A stretch of 64,000 nt of DNA from CAVYUC01 sp963783085 (GTDB taxonomy: Bacteria; Bacteroidota; Bacteroidia; Bacteroidales; Prolixibacteraceae), in assembly GCA_963783085.1 (NCBI GenBank), contig CAWAMJ010000007.1, positions 186,001-250,000 of the forward strand. Reading direction: 5' to 3'. Positions within the stretch are counted from its first letter, which is position 1, and each line of letters opens with the position of its first letter. Shown here piece after piece: positions 18,297 to 27,420 of the stretch. The notes beneath the pieces were generated by a model. The model searched no databases, was not told the DNA's origin, and was given only the letters and a program-made list of their open reading frames with translations. A program made the position numbers and the translations under genes.

Positions 18297-18875
18297 TTAG
18301 TTGTTGTTTTCGAGCAAATTTTCCATCCATTCAGGCACAGGGCTTTCCGGCAATGGTACCTGCGCGTTGGGCACGCTCGAAATGCTGTTAACCCTGCCAT
18401 GCGGAACTTCGCGGTGGCAATCCCAGCATTTCCGGTCCGTCATTTTTGTGTGATAATTTTCAACGGTTGCATTCAGCTTTGGATCGATCAGTAACCCGGA
18501 GTGGCAACGAATGCAATTTTGATGAACCACTTCGGCTCCTTCTTCCTTAATAAAAATAACCTGCGGTTCATTTCGTAATGTGAAAATCGATGCATGACGT
18601 AAACCGTCTTTCGCTTTAAAATAAAATTTGTTGATAATAGTATTATGCGGAACATGACAATCATTACAATGTGCTTTACCACGGTGCGAACTGTGGTTCC
18701 AGGTTGCATATTCGGGCGCCATAATATGGCAGTTGACGCAGGCTTCCGGATCATCAGAAAGATAGTAGTGTGCTTTTGAAACGTACAGCAGGAAAATGAT
18801 TAACCCGAGCATCAGGCTGGTTAACGCCATTACAGGGAATCTCCATTTTCGGGGAGGAAGCAGTTTTTTTATCAT
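18297..18875 (-). CDS. nrfH: NrfH tetraheme quinol dehydrogenase
   Basis: A 192-residue NapC/NirT-type membrane cytochrome that passes electrons from menaquinol to NrfA. One N-terminal helix (FPVMALTSLMLGLIIFLLYV) is followed by four heme sites: CVNCH at 46, CNDCH at 70, CIRCH at 121 and CWDCH at 150. The length is near the upper end for NrfH. It is the promoter-proximal gene of the minus-strand nrf unit, divergent from a porin across a region with several operator-like palindromes. Confidence 0.95.
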   Translation of the reverse strand: MIKKLLPPRKWRFPVMALTSLMLGLIIFLLYVSKAHYYLSDDPEACVNCHIMAPEYATWNHSSHRGKAHCNDCHVPHNTIINKFYFKAKDGLRHASIFTLRNEPQVIFIKEEGAEVVHQNCIRCHSGLLIDPKLNATVENYHTKMTDRKCWDCHREVPHGRVNSISSVPNAQVPLPESPVPEWMENLLENNN

Positions 18876-18934
18876 AATTCCATGTTTTTCATCGGCTAAA
18901 TATCATAATACATTAACAATTGAATTGTAATGGA

Positions 18935-19034
18935 TGTTACAAAAGCAACCGTTTGATTTTATCGGATTATTTTATTTAAAATGATGATAAATAATGGTTC
19001 TATGTTGTTTAGCAACTGATTTGCAGAATAGCAA
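18935..19034. promoter_or_regulatory. Cluster of operator-like palindromes between nrfH and divergent porin
   Basis: The 238-base divergent region holds three inverted repeats with related half-sites: GTTAC-N4-GCAAC at 18936-18949 (one mismatch), GTTG-N5-CAAC at 19004-19016 (perfect) and TTGC-N6-GCAA at 19021-19034 (perfect). A further TTGCAA is at 19090-19095. Crp/Fnr-family regulators such as HcpR are known to control nrfHA in Bacteroidota and bind palindromes of this type. Which protein binds here is inference. Confidence 0.4.
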
Positions 19035-19113
19035 CCAATCCTTTTCTTGTAATTTTAAAGCAAAAATCAGGACTTTCTGTCCGCATACATTGCAACTTAT
19101 TTAACAATTAACC

Positions 19114-20346
19114 ATGAAAAAAATAATCATATTTTTAACTCTGACACTTTCGTTAAATGCAAAATCGCAGAATTTTTTATCAGTTAAAGACATTAATTTT
19201 ACATTGAAAGGATTTGTGCGGAACGATTTTATTTTTGATACCCGCCGGAATGTAGATGCTTGCGACCATTTGTTTGAAATTTTTCCGGATAAACCATTTT
19301 TCGATGAAAATGGAAAAGATATAAATGCTCAGCCAAGCGCACAGTTTTTAAATACTTTTACCCGGTTCGGCACCGGTTTTTCAGGTCTCGAAATGGGAAA
19401 TGCCAAAGTGGATGCTTATGTCGAAGTTGATTTTACCGGTGGCGATGCCACCAACAGCCTGCGTTTGAGGCATGTTTACACGCAGTTTGTATGGCCAAAA
19501 TCGAAATTGTTATTTGGCCGCACCTGGCACCCGCTATTTATTGAAAAAGTATTTCCCGGAACGTTAAATGAAAATACGGGTGTGCCATTTCAGGTTTTTA
19601 ACCGGAGTCCGCAGTTGCGCTTTACCCACCGGTTAACCGGTAATCTCGATTTTATTGCAGGCGCTGTGTACCAGTTTAAATATTCGAACACCGGGCCCAA
19701 TGGAAAATCATATCATTATCAGCGCGATGCCGTAGTGCCAAACCTGAATGCGCAGCTGCAGTATTACAATGAAAATTGGGTGATTGGCGCCGCTCTCGAC
19801 TGGAAATCCATTCAGCCGCGTACTTCCACCACCGGAACAGCCGGAACTTTCAGGACCAGGGAAAAGCTAAATACGGTTGCGGCGCTGGCTTATCTGAAAT
19901 ATACCGTCAACAGGTTTCAACTAAAAGTCAAAAGTATGTACGGGCAAAATGTTTGCGAGAATTTGTTGCCGAGCGGATACGCGGTAGCATCTGTTGACAG
20001 CCGGACGGGCGCTGAAACATACACACCATTTAACCACCTCTACAACTGGATTGATATTTCTTACGGCGGTGCCTGGAATGTTGGATTGTATGCCGGACAC
20101 CTGAAAAATATGGGCACCACTGAAAATCCGGCCGGCGCAATTTACGGGTTCGCAACCGATGCCGATATGATGTACCGCATTTCACCGCGGCTCATTCACC
20201 ATTTCAAAAATTTCATGTTCGGAGTGGAGTTTAGCCTCACAACAGCTGCTTACGGAATACATAATTACAATGATAAGGGAAAGATACTCGACACGGAAAA
20301 AGTAACAAATTTCAGAAATATGATTGCAATAGCTTACAATTTTTGA
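19114..20346 (+). CDS. Outer membrane porin-like beta-barrel protein
   Basis: A 410-residue exported protein with signal peptide (IIIFLTLTLSLNAKSQ). The early segment FTLKGFVRNDFIFDTRRNV and the repeated aromatic beta strands resemble DcaP-like or general trimeric porins, and the C-terminus ends in NMIAIAYNF, a typical barrel terminal Phe. It is transcribed divergently from nrfHA across shared palindromes, so it may be co-regulated. The substrate is unknown. It also precedes the aryl-acid gene group and could serve aromatic acid uptake. Confidence 0.75.
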   Translation: MKKIIIFLTLTLSLNAKSQNFLSVKDINFTLKGFVRNDFIFDTRRNVDACDHLFEIFPDKPFFDENGKDINAQPSAQFLNTFTRFGTGFSGLEMGNAKVDAYVEVDFTGGDATNSLRLRHVYTQFVWPKSKLLFGRTWHPLFIEKVFPGTLNENTGVPFQVFNRSPQLRFTHRLTGNLDFIAGAVYQFKYSNTGPNGKSYHYQRDAVVPNLNAQLQYYNENWVIGAALDWKSIQPRTSTTGTAGTFRTREKLNTVAALAYLKYTVNRFQLKVKSMYGQNVCENLLPSGYAVASVDSRTGAETYTPFNHLYNWIDISYGGAWNVGLYAGHLKNMGTTENPAGAIYGFATDADMMYRISPRLIHHFKNFMFGVEFSLTTAAYGIHNYNDKGKILDTEKVTNFRNMIAIAYNF

Positions 20347-20426
20347 TTTTCCTGTTATTTTTGTTTAAAATTTTATTGGAAAGCAGCTTCACAAAAGTTG
20401 CTTCTCTTTTTTTTAAAACGAATACA

Positions 20427-20858
20427 ATGGCCTTTGAAGTTTCTGTTTTTCTCGAAAATAAGATTGCCCATTTCGAAAGAATTACAAACATCCTGAAATC
20501 GGGAAATATTAACATCCGTTCGCTAACCCTAACGAATATCCTGCACGGGTGGGGGGTGTTAAACCTGCTTGTCGATCAGCCGGAAAAAGCATATAAAATT
20601 TTATACGAAAAAGGGAATTCAGTTTCCCTGCGCGAAATAATTGCGTTGGAAATGAAAGATGAATCCGGTGGTTTGGATGAAGTGCTTGTAAAAATAGCGC
20701 GGGCTGGAATTCATATTGAAAGTGCTTACACACGGCTTATTTCAGAAAAAAATATGGCTATTCTGGTTTTGGATGTTCCCGATTTAATTGACGCCACCGC
20801 AAAACTCAATCAAAATGGAATCACAATCCTGGAAGATGATGTGGTTTACGGGAAGTAA
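20427..20858 (+). CDS. Tandem ACT-domain protein (amino acid sensor)
   Basis: From the ATG at 20427 it is 143 residues; an in-frame upstream extension overlaps the porin stop and lacks domain character. Two ACT-like halves are visible: MAFEVSVFLENKIAHFERITN at the start, and a second beginning near LDEVLVKIARAGIHIESAYT. ACT domains bind amino acids. It lies 51 bases before the phenylacetate-CoA ligase gene, and a paralogue lies directly after that gene, so it probably senses an aromatic amino acid or aryl acid and modulates this pathway (inference). Confidence 0.82.
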   Translation: MAFEVSVFLENKIAHFERITNILKSGNINIRSLTLTNILHGWGVLNLLVDQPEKAYKILYEKGNSVSLREIIALEMKDESGGLDEVLVKIARAGIHIESAYTRLISEKNMAILVLDVPDLIDATAKLNQNGITILEDDVVYGK

Positions 20859-20909
20859 AAATTATCTGAAAAAGAAGTATAAACCGAAGTTGGATAAAAA
20901 CAGATTTAA

Positions 20910-22208
20910 ATGATTTGGAACGAAAAAATTGAATGTGCCACACGTGACGAAATGGAAGCCATTCAAAGCGAACGATTAATTAAAACAGTACAACGCATTT
21001 ACCACAACATACCAAGCTACCGTTCTAAAATGCAGGAATCCGGACTTTTACCCGGAGACATCAAATCGGTTGAAGACCTGCACAAGTTGCCATTCACCAA
21101 CAAAACCGACCTTCGCGACAATTATCCCTTCGGAATGTTTACCGTGCAGATGAGTGAAATCGTGCGCGTTCACGCAAGTTCGGGTACAACCGGAAAACCC
21201 ACTGTTGTTGGATACACGCGTAATGATTTGCAGATGTGGGCCGAAGTGGTTACCCGCGCCCTTGGAATGGCGGGAGTTCACCAAAACGACATTGTGCAGG
21301 TGGCGTATGGTTACGGATTATTCACCGGTGGATTGGGGATGCACTATGGAACCGAAAATCTTGGCGCGACCGTTATCCCGATATCCGGAGGCAATACCAA
21401 AAAGCAAATTCAACTGATGCAGGATTTCGGAACTACGGTTATTGCCTGCACACCTTCGTATGCATTGTTTTTGGCTGAAGTAATGAAGGAAATGAATGTT
21501 CAGCCGGAATCGCTGAAACTTCGCGTGGGGATTTTTGGCGCCGAGCCATGGAGTGAAAATATGCGCCGCGAAATTGAGGCAAAACTGAAGCTGAAAGCCA
21601 TTGATATATACGGATTGAGCGAAGTTATTGGCCCGGGCGTTTCCTGCGAATGCGAATACCAGGCCGGAATGCATGTGAACGAGGATCATTTTATTCCGGA
21701 AATAATTAATCCTGACACGCTGGAGCCGTGTGCGCCCGGTGAAATCGGCGAACTTGTTTTTACCACCGTTACCAAAGAAGGAATTCCGATTATCCGCTAC
21801 CGCACCCGCGATTTAACGCGTTTGAATTACGATAAATGCGCCTGCGGAAGAACCCTGGTGCGCATGGAAAAATGCATGGGCCGTTCAGATGATATGCTAA
21901 TTATCAGGGGAGTGAATGTGTTCCCCTCGCAAATTGAAAGTGTTCTTTTGGAAATGAGCGAAACCGAACCGCATTATTTGTTGAAAATCGAACGGGAAGG
22001 TTCGCTTGATGTTTTGCATTTGCTGGTGGAGGTACAGGAACAATTTTTCTCCGACGAAATCAGGGAGCTGGAAACGTTGCGCCGAAAAATTACAAACAAC
22101 ATTCAAAGCACGCTCGGAATTTCTGTGAACGTGAAACTGGTGGAGCCAAAAACAATTGAACGTACCGAAGGCAAGGCAAAACGTGTAATTGACAACCGCA
22201 AAATCTAA
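20910..22208 (+). CDS. paaK: Phenylacetate--CoA ligase
   Basis: A 432-residue AMP-forming ligase that activates phenylacetate or a related aryl acid to its CoA thioester. The ATP-binding P-loop is HASSGTTGKPTVVGYT near residue 87. The adenylation motif YGLSEVIGPGVSCEC, the YRTRDLTR block with CACGRTLVR, and a C-terminal GRSDDMLIIRGVNVFPSQIE are all typical of PaaK. It is flanked by two ACT-domain genes and followed by prephenate dehydratase, an aminotransferase and a Vor complex, so it probably works between aryl acid and aryl 2-oxoacid, in either direction. Confidence 0.93.
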   Translation: MIWNEKIECATRDEMEAIQSERLIKTVQRIYHNIPSYRSKMQESGLLPGDIKSVEDLHKLPFTNKTDLRDNYPFGMFTVQMSEIVRVHASSGTTGKPTVVGYTRNDLQMWAEVVTRALGMAGVHQNDIVQVAYGYGLFTGGLGMHYGTENLGATVIPISGGNTKKQIQLMQDFGTTVIACTPSYALFLAEVMKEMNVQPESLKLRVGIFGAEPWSENMRREIEAKLKLKAIDIYGLSEVIGPGVSCECEYQAGMHVNEDHFIPEIINPDTLEPCAPGEIGELVFTTVTKEGIPIIRYRTRDLTRLNYDKCACGRTLVRMEKCMGRSDDMLIIRGVNVFPSQIESVLLEMSETEPHYLLKIEREGSLDVLHLLVEVQEQFFSDEIRELETLRRKITNNIQSTLGISVNVKLVEPKTIERTEGKAKRVIDNRKI

Positions 22209-22212
22209 AAAA

Positions 22213-22641
22213 ATGATAACAAAACAAGTTTCCGTATTTCTTGAAAATAAATCGGGGCGCTTAAATGAAGTCGCCCGGATTTTAGGGGACTCCGAAATTA
22301 ATATTTCAGCTTTTACAGTGGCCGACACCTCTGATTTTGGCGTATTGAGGCTAATCGTTTCCGAACCTGAAAAAGCAGTGAAGGTTTTGAAGGAAAATCA
22401 GTTTTCGGTGCGTACCACCGATGTGGTTCTGGTTAACAGTCCAAATCGTCCGGGTGCATTGTCAAAAATGCTGCAAATCCTTAATTCCGAAGAGGTTTTC
22501 ATTGAATATTTATATGCTTTTTCAATGAACGACAATACTGCCGTTATCGTAATCCGGCCAACCAACGTGGAACGGTGTGTTGAAAAATTACGCCTTCATA
22601 AGGATGAATTAACGGATAACGACAATCATTACGAGCTCTGA
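22213..22641 (+). CDS. Tandem ACT-domain protein (second paralogue)
   Basis: From the ATG at 22213, four bases after the paaK stop, it is 142 residues. It starts ITKQVSVFLENKSGRLNEVAR, very like the ACT protein upstream of paaK, and has a second ACT unit from RPGALSKMLQILNSEE. The pair around paaK suggests duplication and perhaps a heteromeric sensor. The function is unknown beyond likely ligand binding. An in-frame TTG at 22189 inside paaK is rejected as the start. Confidence 0.83.
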   Translation: MITKQVSVFLENKSGRLNEVARILGDSEINISAFTVADTSDFGVLRLIVSEPEKAVKVLKENQFSVRTTDVVLVNSPNRPGALSKMLQILNSEEVFIEYLYAFSMNDNTAVIVIRPTNVERCVEKLRLHKDELTDNDNHYEL

Positions 22642-22698
22642 AAATTAATTTTGGTTGTTGTCCGCAAAAGCTTTTCCCGATTGTAGACTCATAATTTG

Positions 22699-22706
22699 TA
22701 TATTTG
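22699..22706 (+). promoter_or_regulatory. Candidate Bacteroidota -7 promoter box upstream of pheA
   Basis: TATATTTG matches the phylum consensus TAnnTTTG and lies 20 bases before the prephenate dehydratase ATG. The matching -33 TTTG is weak (only TTG at 22681), so this is a candidate only. Confidence 0.35.
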
Positions 22707-22726
22707 AACTTATTTAATTTTACTTA

Positions 22727-23563
22727 ATGAAACGCATAGCAGTACAAGGAATCATCGGGTCTTTTCATGAGGATGCTGCAGTCCGGTATTTTGATGAGGA
22801 AATAGAAGTAGTTGAATGCAAATCGTTTACAAGTGTTTGTGAACTGATTGATGCCGACAAAGTGGATTATGCTGTGATGGCCATCGAGAATTCAATTGCA
22901 GGAAGTTTACTTAAGAATTACCAGCTTATCCGCGATTACCACCTTCGGATAATTGGTGAAATTTACCTGCACATTCAGTTGAATTTAATGGTGCTTCCCG
23001 GTGTGAAAGCGAATGAAATAACCGATATTTATTCACATCCGGTTGCTTTGCAGCAATGTGTGGAGTATATCGAAAAATATTATTCAAATGCCGATTTACA
23101 CGAAGGAATGGACACTGCAGCGGCTGCAAAACTTATTTCTCAGGAAAAGCTTAAAAATGCAGCGGCTATCGGAAACCTTCGATCGGCCGAATTATACGGG
23201 CTCGAAATTCTGGAAACCGGAATTGAAACCAATAAAAAAAATTACACCCGCTTTTTAATTCTGTCAAAACATGGTAATCCCACCGAAGGAACCAATAAAG
23301 CATCCATCTGTTTCGAAGTGGGCCATTTTTACGGGGCACTGGCGCGGGTACTGGACATTTTTGCTGAAAATAAAATCAACCTGAACAAAATACAATCGGT
23401 GCCCATTTTAGGAAAACCGAATGAATATACCATTCATGTTGATGTGGAGTGGGAAGAACCGAAAAATTACGACCGGGCAATTCACCAGGCATTAAAAAAT
23501 GTATCGAGCCTGGCTATTTTGGGGGAATATATAAGAGGCGAATTAAAAATACAAAATCAATAA
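22727..23563 (+). CDS. pheA: Prephenate dehydratase
   Basis: A 278-residue enzyme that converts prephenate to phenylpyruvate in phenylalanine synthesis. The catalytic domain covers about residues 1-180: VQGIIGSFHEDAAVRYF, the AIENSIAGSL block, and NYTRFLIL with the catalytic Thr near 174. A C-terminal ACT domain follows from ASICFEVGHFYGALARVL. The feedback-site motifs known as GAL(V) and ESRP read GALA and QSVP here, so Phe sensing may be altered; similar changes occur elsewhere in the phylum. The neighbouring aminotransferase and Vor complex share phenylpyruvate as a plausible intermediate. Confidence 0.94.
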   Translation: MKRIAVQGIIGSFHEDAAVRYFDEEIEVVECKSFTSVCELIDADKVDYAVMAIENSIAGSLLKNYQLIRDYHLRIIGEIYLHIQLNLMVLPGVKANEITDIYSHPVALQQCVEYIEKYYSNADLHEGMDTAAAAKLISQEKLKNAAAIGNLRSAELYGLEILETGIETNKKNYTRFLILSKHGNPTEGTNKASICFEVGHFYGALARVLDIFAENKINLNKIQSVPILGKPNEYTIHVDVEWEEPKNYDRAIHQALKNVSSLAILGEYIRGELKIQNQ

Positions 23564-23586
23564 TTGATAAACTTAAACATAATACT

Positions 23587-24111
23587 ATGAGCAAAATAGC
23601 AATATTTTACGGGCCGCTGGGCGGCGCCGTCAACCGCGTAGCCGACAAAATAAAAGAAGCAATTGGCGAAGACAAAGTGGAAATGGTGCCGGTGAAAACA
23701 GCAACTGCTGCCGATATTGACAAGTATGATAAAATTATCTTCGGAATTTCCACTGTTGGAAGCGAAACCTGGCATGCCACTTACTCTAATCCCGACTGGG
23801 GAAAATTCCTGCCTGAAATTAGCAAAACCCGTTACGAAGGCAAAACCATCGCAATTTTTGGTTTGGGCGATCATGTTACTTATGCCCGTACTTTTGTTGA
23901 TCACATTGGTTTGCTGGCCCGCGATTTAAAGAAAAATGGCGCAACACTGGTGGGTAAAGTTCCTGCCGAAGCTTATGAATATGATGATTCAAAAGCCATT
24001 GAAAATGGAAAATTTATGGGACTTCCGGTTGACGAAGATTTTGAACCTGAACTGACTGACGAACGGGTAAAAAACTGGGTGGAACAAATTCGTCCGGATT
24101 TTGGATTCTAA
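23587..24111 (+). CDS. Flavodoxin-family electron carrier
   Basis: I chose the ATG at 23587 (174 residues); the frame upstream of it lies inside pheA. Flavodoxin layout is clear: an N-terminal strand and FMN loop (KIAIFYGPLGGAVNRVADKI), the 60s loop ISTVGSETWHATYSNPDW, and the 90s loop GLGDHVTYARTFVDHIG. The phosphate loop lacks the usual run of Thr/Ser (normally T/SxTGxT), reading GPLGGAVN, which is odd. It may serve as the low-potential partner of the Vor complex encoded 2.7 kb downstream when iron is low (inference). Confidence 0.85.
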   Translation: MSKIAIFYGPLGGAVNRVADKIKEAIGEDKVEMVPVKTATAADIDKYDKIIFGISTVGSETWHATYSNPDWGKFLPEISKTRYEGKTIAIFGLGDHVTYARTFVDHIGLLARDLKKNGATLVGKVPAEAYEYDDSKAIENGKFMGLPVDEDFEPELTDERVKNWVEQIRPDFGF

Positions 24112-24168
24112 CACCGTTGTAAATCAAATTTTTTTTAAATCATCATTCCTGAATGTTCTCTTAGTAAA

Positions 24169-25492
24169 ATGAAAATCACCAACTCTCCATTAAGTAAAGA
24201 AGTAATTGACCGGAAGATTAAAGAACTTCGGATTCCGGATATTGGCAAAGCTTCCATTCGCGAAATAGTTGCGCTGGTTAACCTTGTAGAGGAAGAAACC
24301 GGCACAAAATACATTCGTATGGAAATGGGTGTTCCCGGATTGCCTCCTGCACAAATTGGTGTAGATGCCGAAATCGAAGCGCTGAAAAGGGGAGTGGCCG
24401 CCGTTTATCCAATGGTCGACGGGATAAAAATCACTGAAGGAAGAAGCTTCAAAATTTGCGAAGAATTTCCTCGACGTTGAAATTTCGCCTAAAGGATGTA
24501 TCCCGACAGTTGGTTCGATGCAGGGAACTTATTCAGCTTTTTTGGCTGCCGGAAATATCGATCAGCAAAAAAACACAGCATTGTTTATCGATCCGGGATT
24601 TCCGGTGCAAAAGCAGCAGATGATGGTTCTCGGACTGAAATACGAAACTTTCGATATATTTAATTTTCGCGGTGAAAAACTGCGGGATAAGCTGGAAAGT
24701 CTGCTGTCGAAGGGAAACATCAACTCCATTATTTATTCAAGCCCCAACAACCCGAGCTGGATTTGTTTTACTGAAGAAGAACTTGAAATCATCGGGCATC
24801 TGGCCGATAAATACGATGTAATAGTGATGGAAGATCTGGCATATTTTGGCATGGATTTCCGCCGCGATTTTTCGAAACCGGGGGAGCCGCCTTTTCAGCC
24901 AACTGTGGCAAAATATACCGATAATTTTATGCTGTTTATTTCCAGCTCTAAAATATTTTCATATGCAGGCCAGCGCATCGGTTTAATGGTAATTTCCGAT
25001 TCGCTTTTTGATCGGGAATATCCGTATTTGCAGCAGCGGTTTAGCGCACCGACTTTTGGCAGCACTATCATTTTGCGGATTTTGTATTCCATTTCTTCAG
25101 GAACCAGCCATTCGGCGCAATATGCACTGGCCGCCATGTTAAAAGCGGTAAACGACGAAAAATTCGATTTTGTGGCGGGTGTAAGGGAATATGGCGAAAA
25201 AGCCAAAGAAATGAAAAGGCTTTTCCTCGAAAATGGTTTCGATATTGTGTATAAAACCGATTTGGATGAGCCCATTGCCGATGGATTTTACTTTACCATT
25301 TCTTACCCGGGAATGACCGGTAACGAGCTGGTGGCCAATTTGCTTTATTACGGAATCAGCGCAATTGCACTCGATAATACCGGAAGCGAAGAGGAAGGAA
25401 TCCGGGCCTGCGTTTCATTTGTAAAGCGAAGTCAGATTCCCGAGCTGGAGGAGAGACTGAAAGCATTCAATCAACACTTTTCGGCAAAATAA
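24169..25492 (+). CDS. PLP-dependent class I/II aminotransferase, apparent frameshift
   Basis: Two in-register halves form one aminotransferase of about 440 residues: the first runs to a premature stop at 24480, and the second is open from before 24518. The switch maps to the five-A run at 24426-24430; removing one A gives DGIKSLKEEASKFAKNF and restores the frame. PLP features are in the second half: SSPNNPSW, the Asp/Tyr region EDLAYFGMDF and the Lys motif SSSKIFSYAGQRIG. It probably transaminates an aromatic 2-oxoacid such as phenylpyruvate, given pheA nearby. The break looks like an assembly indel rather than a true pseudogene. Confidence 0.82.
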
Positions 25493-25510
25493 GGGCGCAA
25501 AATAAAGAGG

Positions 25511-26078
25511 ATGGATAAAAACAAAGTCATATCCCGCTACAACTTAACGCTAAACCTTCTCTCCACACTCGACCTGAAAAATAAGCCGGTTCAGTTTAAA
25601 AAAGGCGAATCGTTTATTGATTACGGGGAACAGGCAAAAAAAATAGGCATTTTAATCAACGGCCTGCTTTACGCATCCTATGTGTCCGATAGTGGAATTG
25701 AATGGATTTCCCGTTTTTTCTTTCCTCCCAATAATTTTATCGTAAGCAACCACCGCGGTTTTTATTCCGGCCAAAGCTCCTCCGAATCGATAAAAGCGTA
25801 TGAAGATTCTGAATTGCTGTGCATCGAAAAAGAGGAATTCAAAACTCTTGCTCGATACCAATCCCAAATTCGAACGTACGGTAAGAATTTTGGCTGAAGA
25901 AAGTTACATTCAGGCGATGGACCGGATACATTCTTTTCAGTCGTTAAATGCGGAAGATCGGATTCGCAAGTTTTTCGCCGAAAATCCGGAATTGGGCAAA
26001 AAACTGCAACGGCAACACATCGCTTCTTACCTCGGCATCCACCGAAACATCCTCACCCGGTTCCTGTATAAAATCTGA
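25511..26078 (+). CDS. Crp/Fnr-family transcriptional regulator, apparent frameshift
   Basis: The N-terminal half (from 25511) has the cyclic-nucleotide-binding fold: VQFKKGESFIDYGEQAKKIG and GLLYASYVSDSGIEW. The C-terminal half, in another frame, carries the linker helix and a helix-turn-helix (QHIASYLGIHRNILTRFLYK). The shift falls in the four-A run at 25841-25844; with three A the protein reads FKLLLDTNPKF and is about 188 residues, a normal length. It lies 18 bases after the aminotransferase and upstream of vorD, so it may control this aryl-acid module. An assembly error is likely, as in the gene before it. Confidence 0.8.
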
Positions 26079-26318
26079 AATTCATAATAATTCTAAAGGA
26101 ATTCGCAACATTAGTTGCATAGTTTTCATTTTCGAAAAAATAGTTTTGACCAATAAAAACCAAATTCTTAGAAAAAACAGTGGCAAATAAATAATCTGAC
26201 AGAAACAGAACCTATTTATTTAGAAATTTAAACCACCGGAATTTATTTATACAGAACCTGATATTTATAGGTTTTTTAAACATATAACGATGTTAATTTT
26301 ATCCTAAAAATTTCAACT

Positions 26319-26546
26319 ATGGCAAAAGTACAAGGAGCAGTTGTTGTTGACAACGAAGGATGCAAAGGTTGTGGCGTTTGCGTGGAAACCTGTCCGCAGG
26401 AAGTTTTGGCGTTACACACAGAAGTAAACAGCCGCGGGTACCATTATTCGTACATGGAAAACCCGAAAGCATGCACCGGCTGTGCAAACTGCGGCATGGT
26501 CTGTCCCGACACGTGTTTAACGGTTTATCGCGCAAAAGTAGCGTAA
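26319..26546 (+). CDS. vorD: Ferredoxin subunit of 2-oxoacid:ferredoxin oxidoreductase
   Basis: A 75-residue protein with two [4Fe-4S] motifs: CKGCGVCVETCP (residues 15-26) and CTGCANCGMVCP (about 52-63). This is the delta (electron transfer) subunit of the Vor/Kor/Por family. Its partners vorB, vorA and vorC follow, but separated from it by 1.7 kb of repeats and a four-helix-bundle gene. The complex oxidatively decarboxylates a 2-oxoacid to acyl-CoA, or runs the reverse carboxylation with reduced ferredoxin. Confidence 0.93.
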   Translation: MAKVQGAVVVDNEGCKGCGVCVETCPQEVLALHTEVNSRGYHYSYMENPKACTGCANCGMVCPDTCLTVYRAKVA

Positions 26547-26550
26547 GACC

Positions 26551-27048
26551 TTCTCGTTTCTTATTCCTTATTTCTTATTCGATGTTTTAGATTTAGAGAA
26601 AAAGTAAGTAAGGAATAACAAAATAAGGAATAACGAATATCCAATAAGAAAGAAAACAGGAATGGAGGCGGCAAGATTTTCTCATTTCTTATTTCTTATT
26701 CGATGTTTTAGATTTAGAGAAAAAGTAAGTAAGAAATAACAAAATAAGGAATAACGAATATCCAATAAGAAAGAAAACAGGAATGGAGGCGGCAAGATTT
26801 TCTTATTTCTTATTCGATGTTTTAGATTTAGAGAAAAAATAAGTAAGAAATAACAAAATAATAAATGACGAATAACAAAATAAGAAACAGAAGATTTCCT
26901 TATTTCTTATTTCTTATTCGATGTTTTAGATTAAAAAAAATAAGTTAAGGAAATAACAAAATAATAAATAACGAATAACAAAATAAGAAACAGAAGATTT
27001 TCTTATTTCTTATTCGATATGTGGACTATAAAGAATAGCTAATAAAAT
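26551..27048 (+). repeat. Left part of AT-rich hairpin repeat array (5 copies)
   Basis: Imperfect units of about 96-121 bases start right after the vorD stop. The core TTATTCG is at 26575, 26696, 26810, 26914 and 27010. Each complete unit has a left arm (TTTCTTATTTCTTATTCG) and an inverted right arm (CGAATAACAAAATAAGAAA or the variant CGAATATCCAATAAGAAAG), so it can fold into a long hairpin. Two unit types occur: a longer one with GGAATGGAGGCGGCAAG and a shorter one with AACAGAAGATTT. The last core is followed at once by the four-helix-bundle gene. Confidence 0.9.
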
Positions 27049-27420
27049 ATGGAAAATTCAAGAAAATATGACCTGGAAGATCGACTAATTGATTTTACGA
27101 TTGCTGGCAGTTATATTGTTGAAACTCTTCCTGTAACAAAATTAGCAAATCATGTTGGAAATCAGCTGACCCGTTCCTGTACTTCACCTGCTTTAAATTA
27201 TGGTGAAGCACAATCGGCTGAATCAGCTGGGGATTTTATTCATAAATTGAAAGTTGTTTTAAAAGAACTTCGTGAAAGTAGGGTCTGTCTCAAAATAATA
27301 ATTCGTAAACTTTTGCTGCCGACGGAACAGATTATTCCTACATTGAATGAATGCAATGAATTAATAGCTATATTTTTGAAAAGTATCGAAACTGCAAAGA
27401 AGAACAGGGATAAGATTTAA
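27049..27420 (+). CDS. Four-helix-bundle protein (S23 / intervening-sequence-protein family)
   Basis: A 123-residue protein of the S23-related four-helix-bundle family. The conserved blocks are visible: YDLEDRLIDFTIAGSYIVETLP, NHVGNQLTRSCTSPALNYGEA, and DFIHKLKVVLKELRESRVCLKII. Family members are encoded in 23S rRNA intervening sequences and in intergenic sites; the Avd protein of diversity-generating retroelements is a distant relative. The role is unknown. Here the gene replaces the middle of one repeat unit in a 13-copy array that fills the space between vorD and vorB. No reverse transcriptase or transposase is nearby. Confidence 0.9.
   Translation: MENSRKYDLEDRLIDFTIAGSYIVETLPVTKLANHVGNQLTRSCTSPALNYGEAQSAESAGDFIHKLKVVLKELRESRVCLKIIIRKLLLPTEQIIPTLNECNELIAIFLKSIETAKKNRDKI

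Noticed and set aside
24426..24480. Programmed +1 frameshift in the aminotransferase
   Set aside because: There is no slippery-site or stop arrangement typical for programmed shifts, and the same type of break occurs in three other genes at short homopolymers.
27049..27420. Possible diversity-generating retroelement (Avd-like protein)
   Set aside because: The protein shares the four-helix-bundle family with Avd, but no reverse transcriptase or template/variable repeat pair with adenine substitutions is visible.
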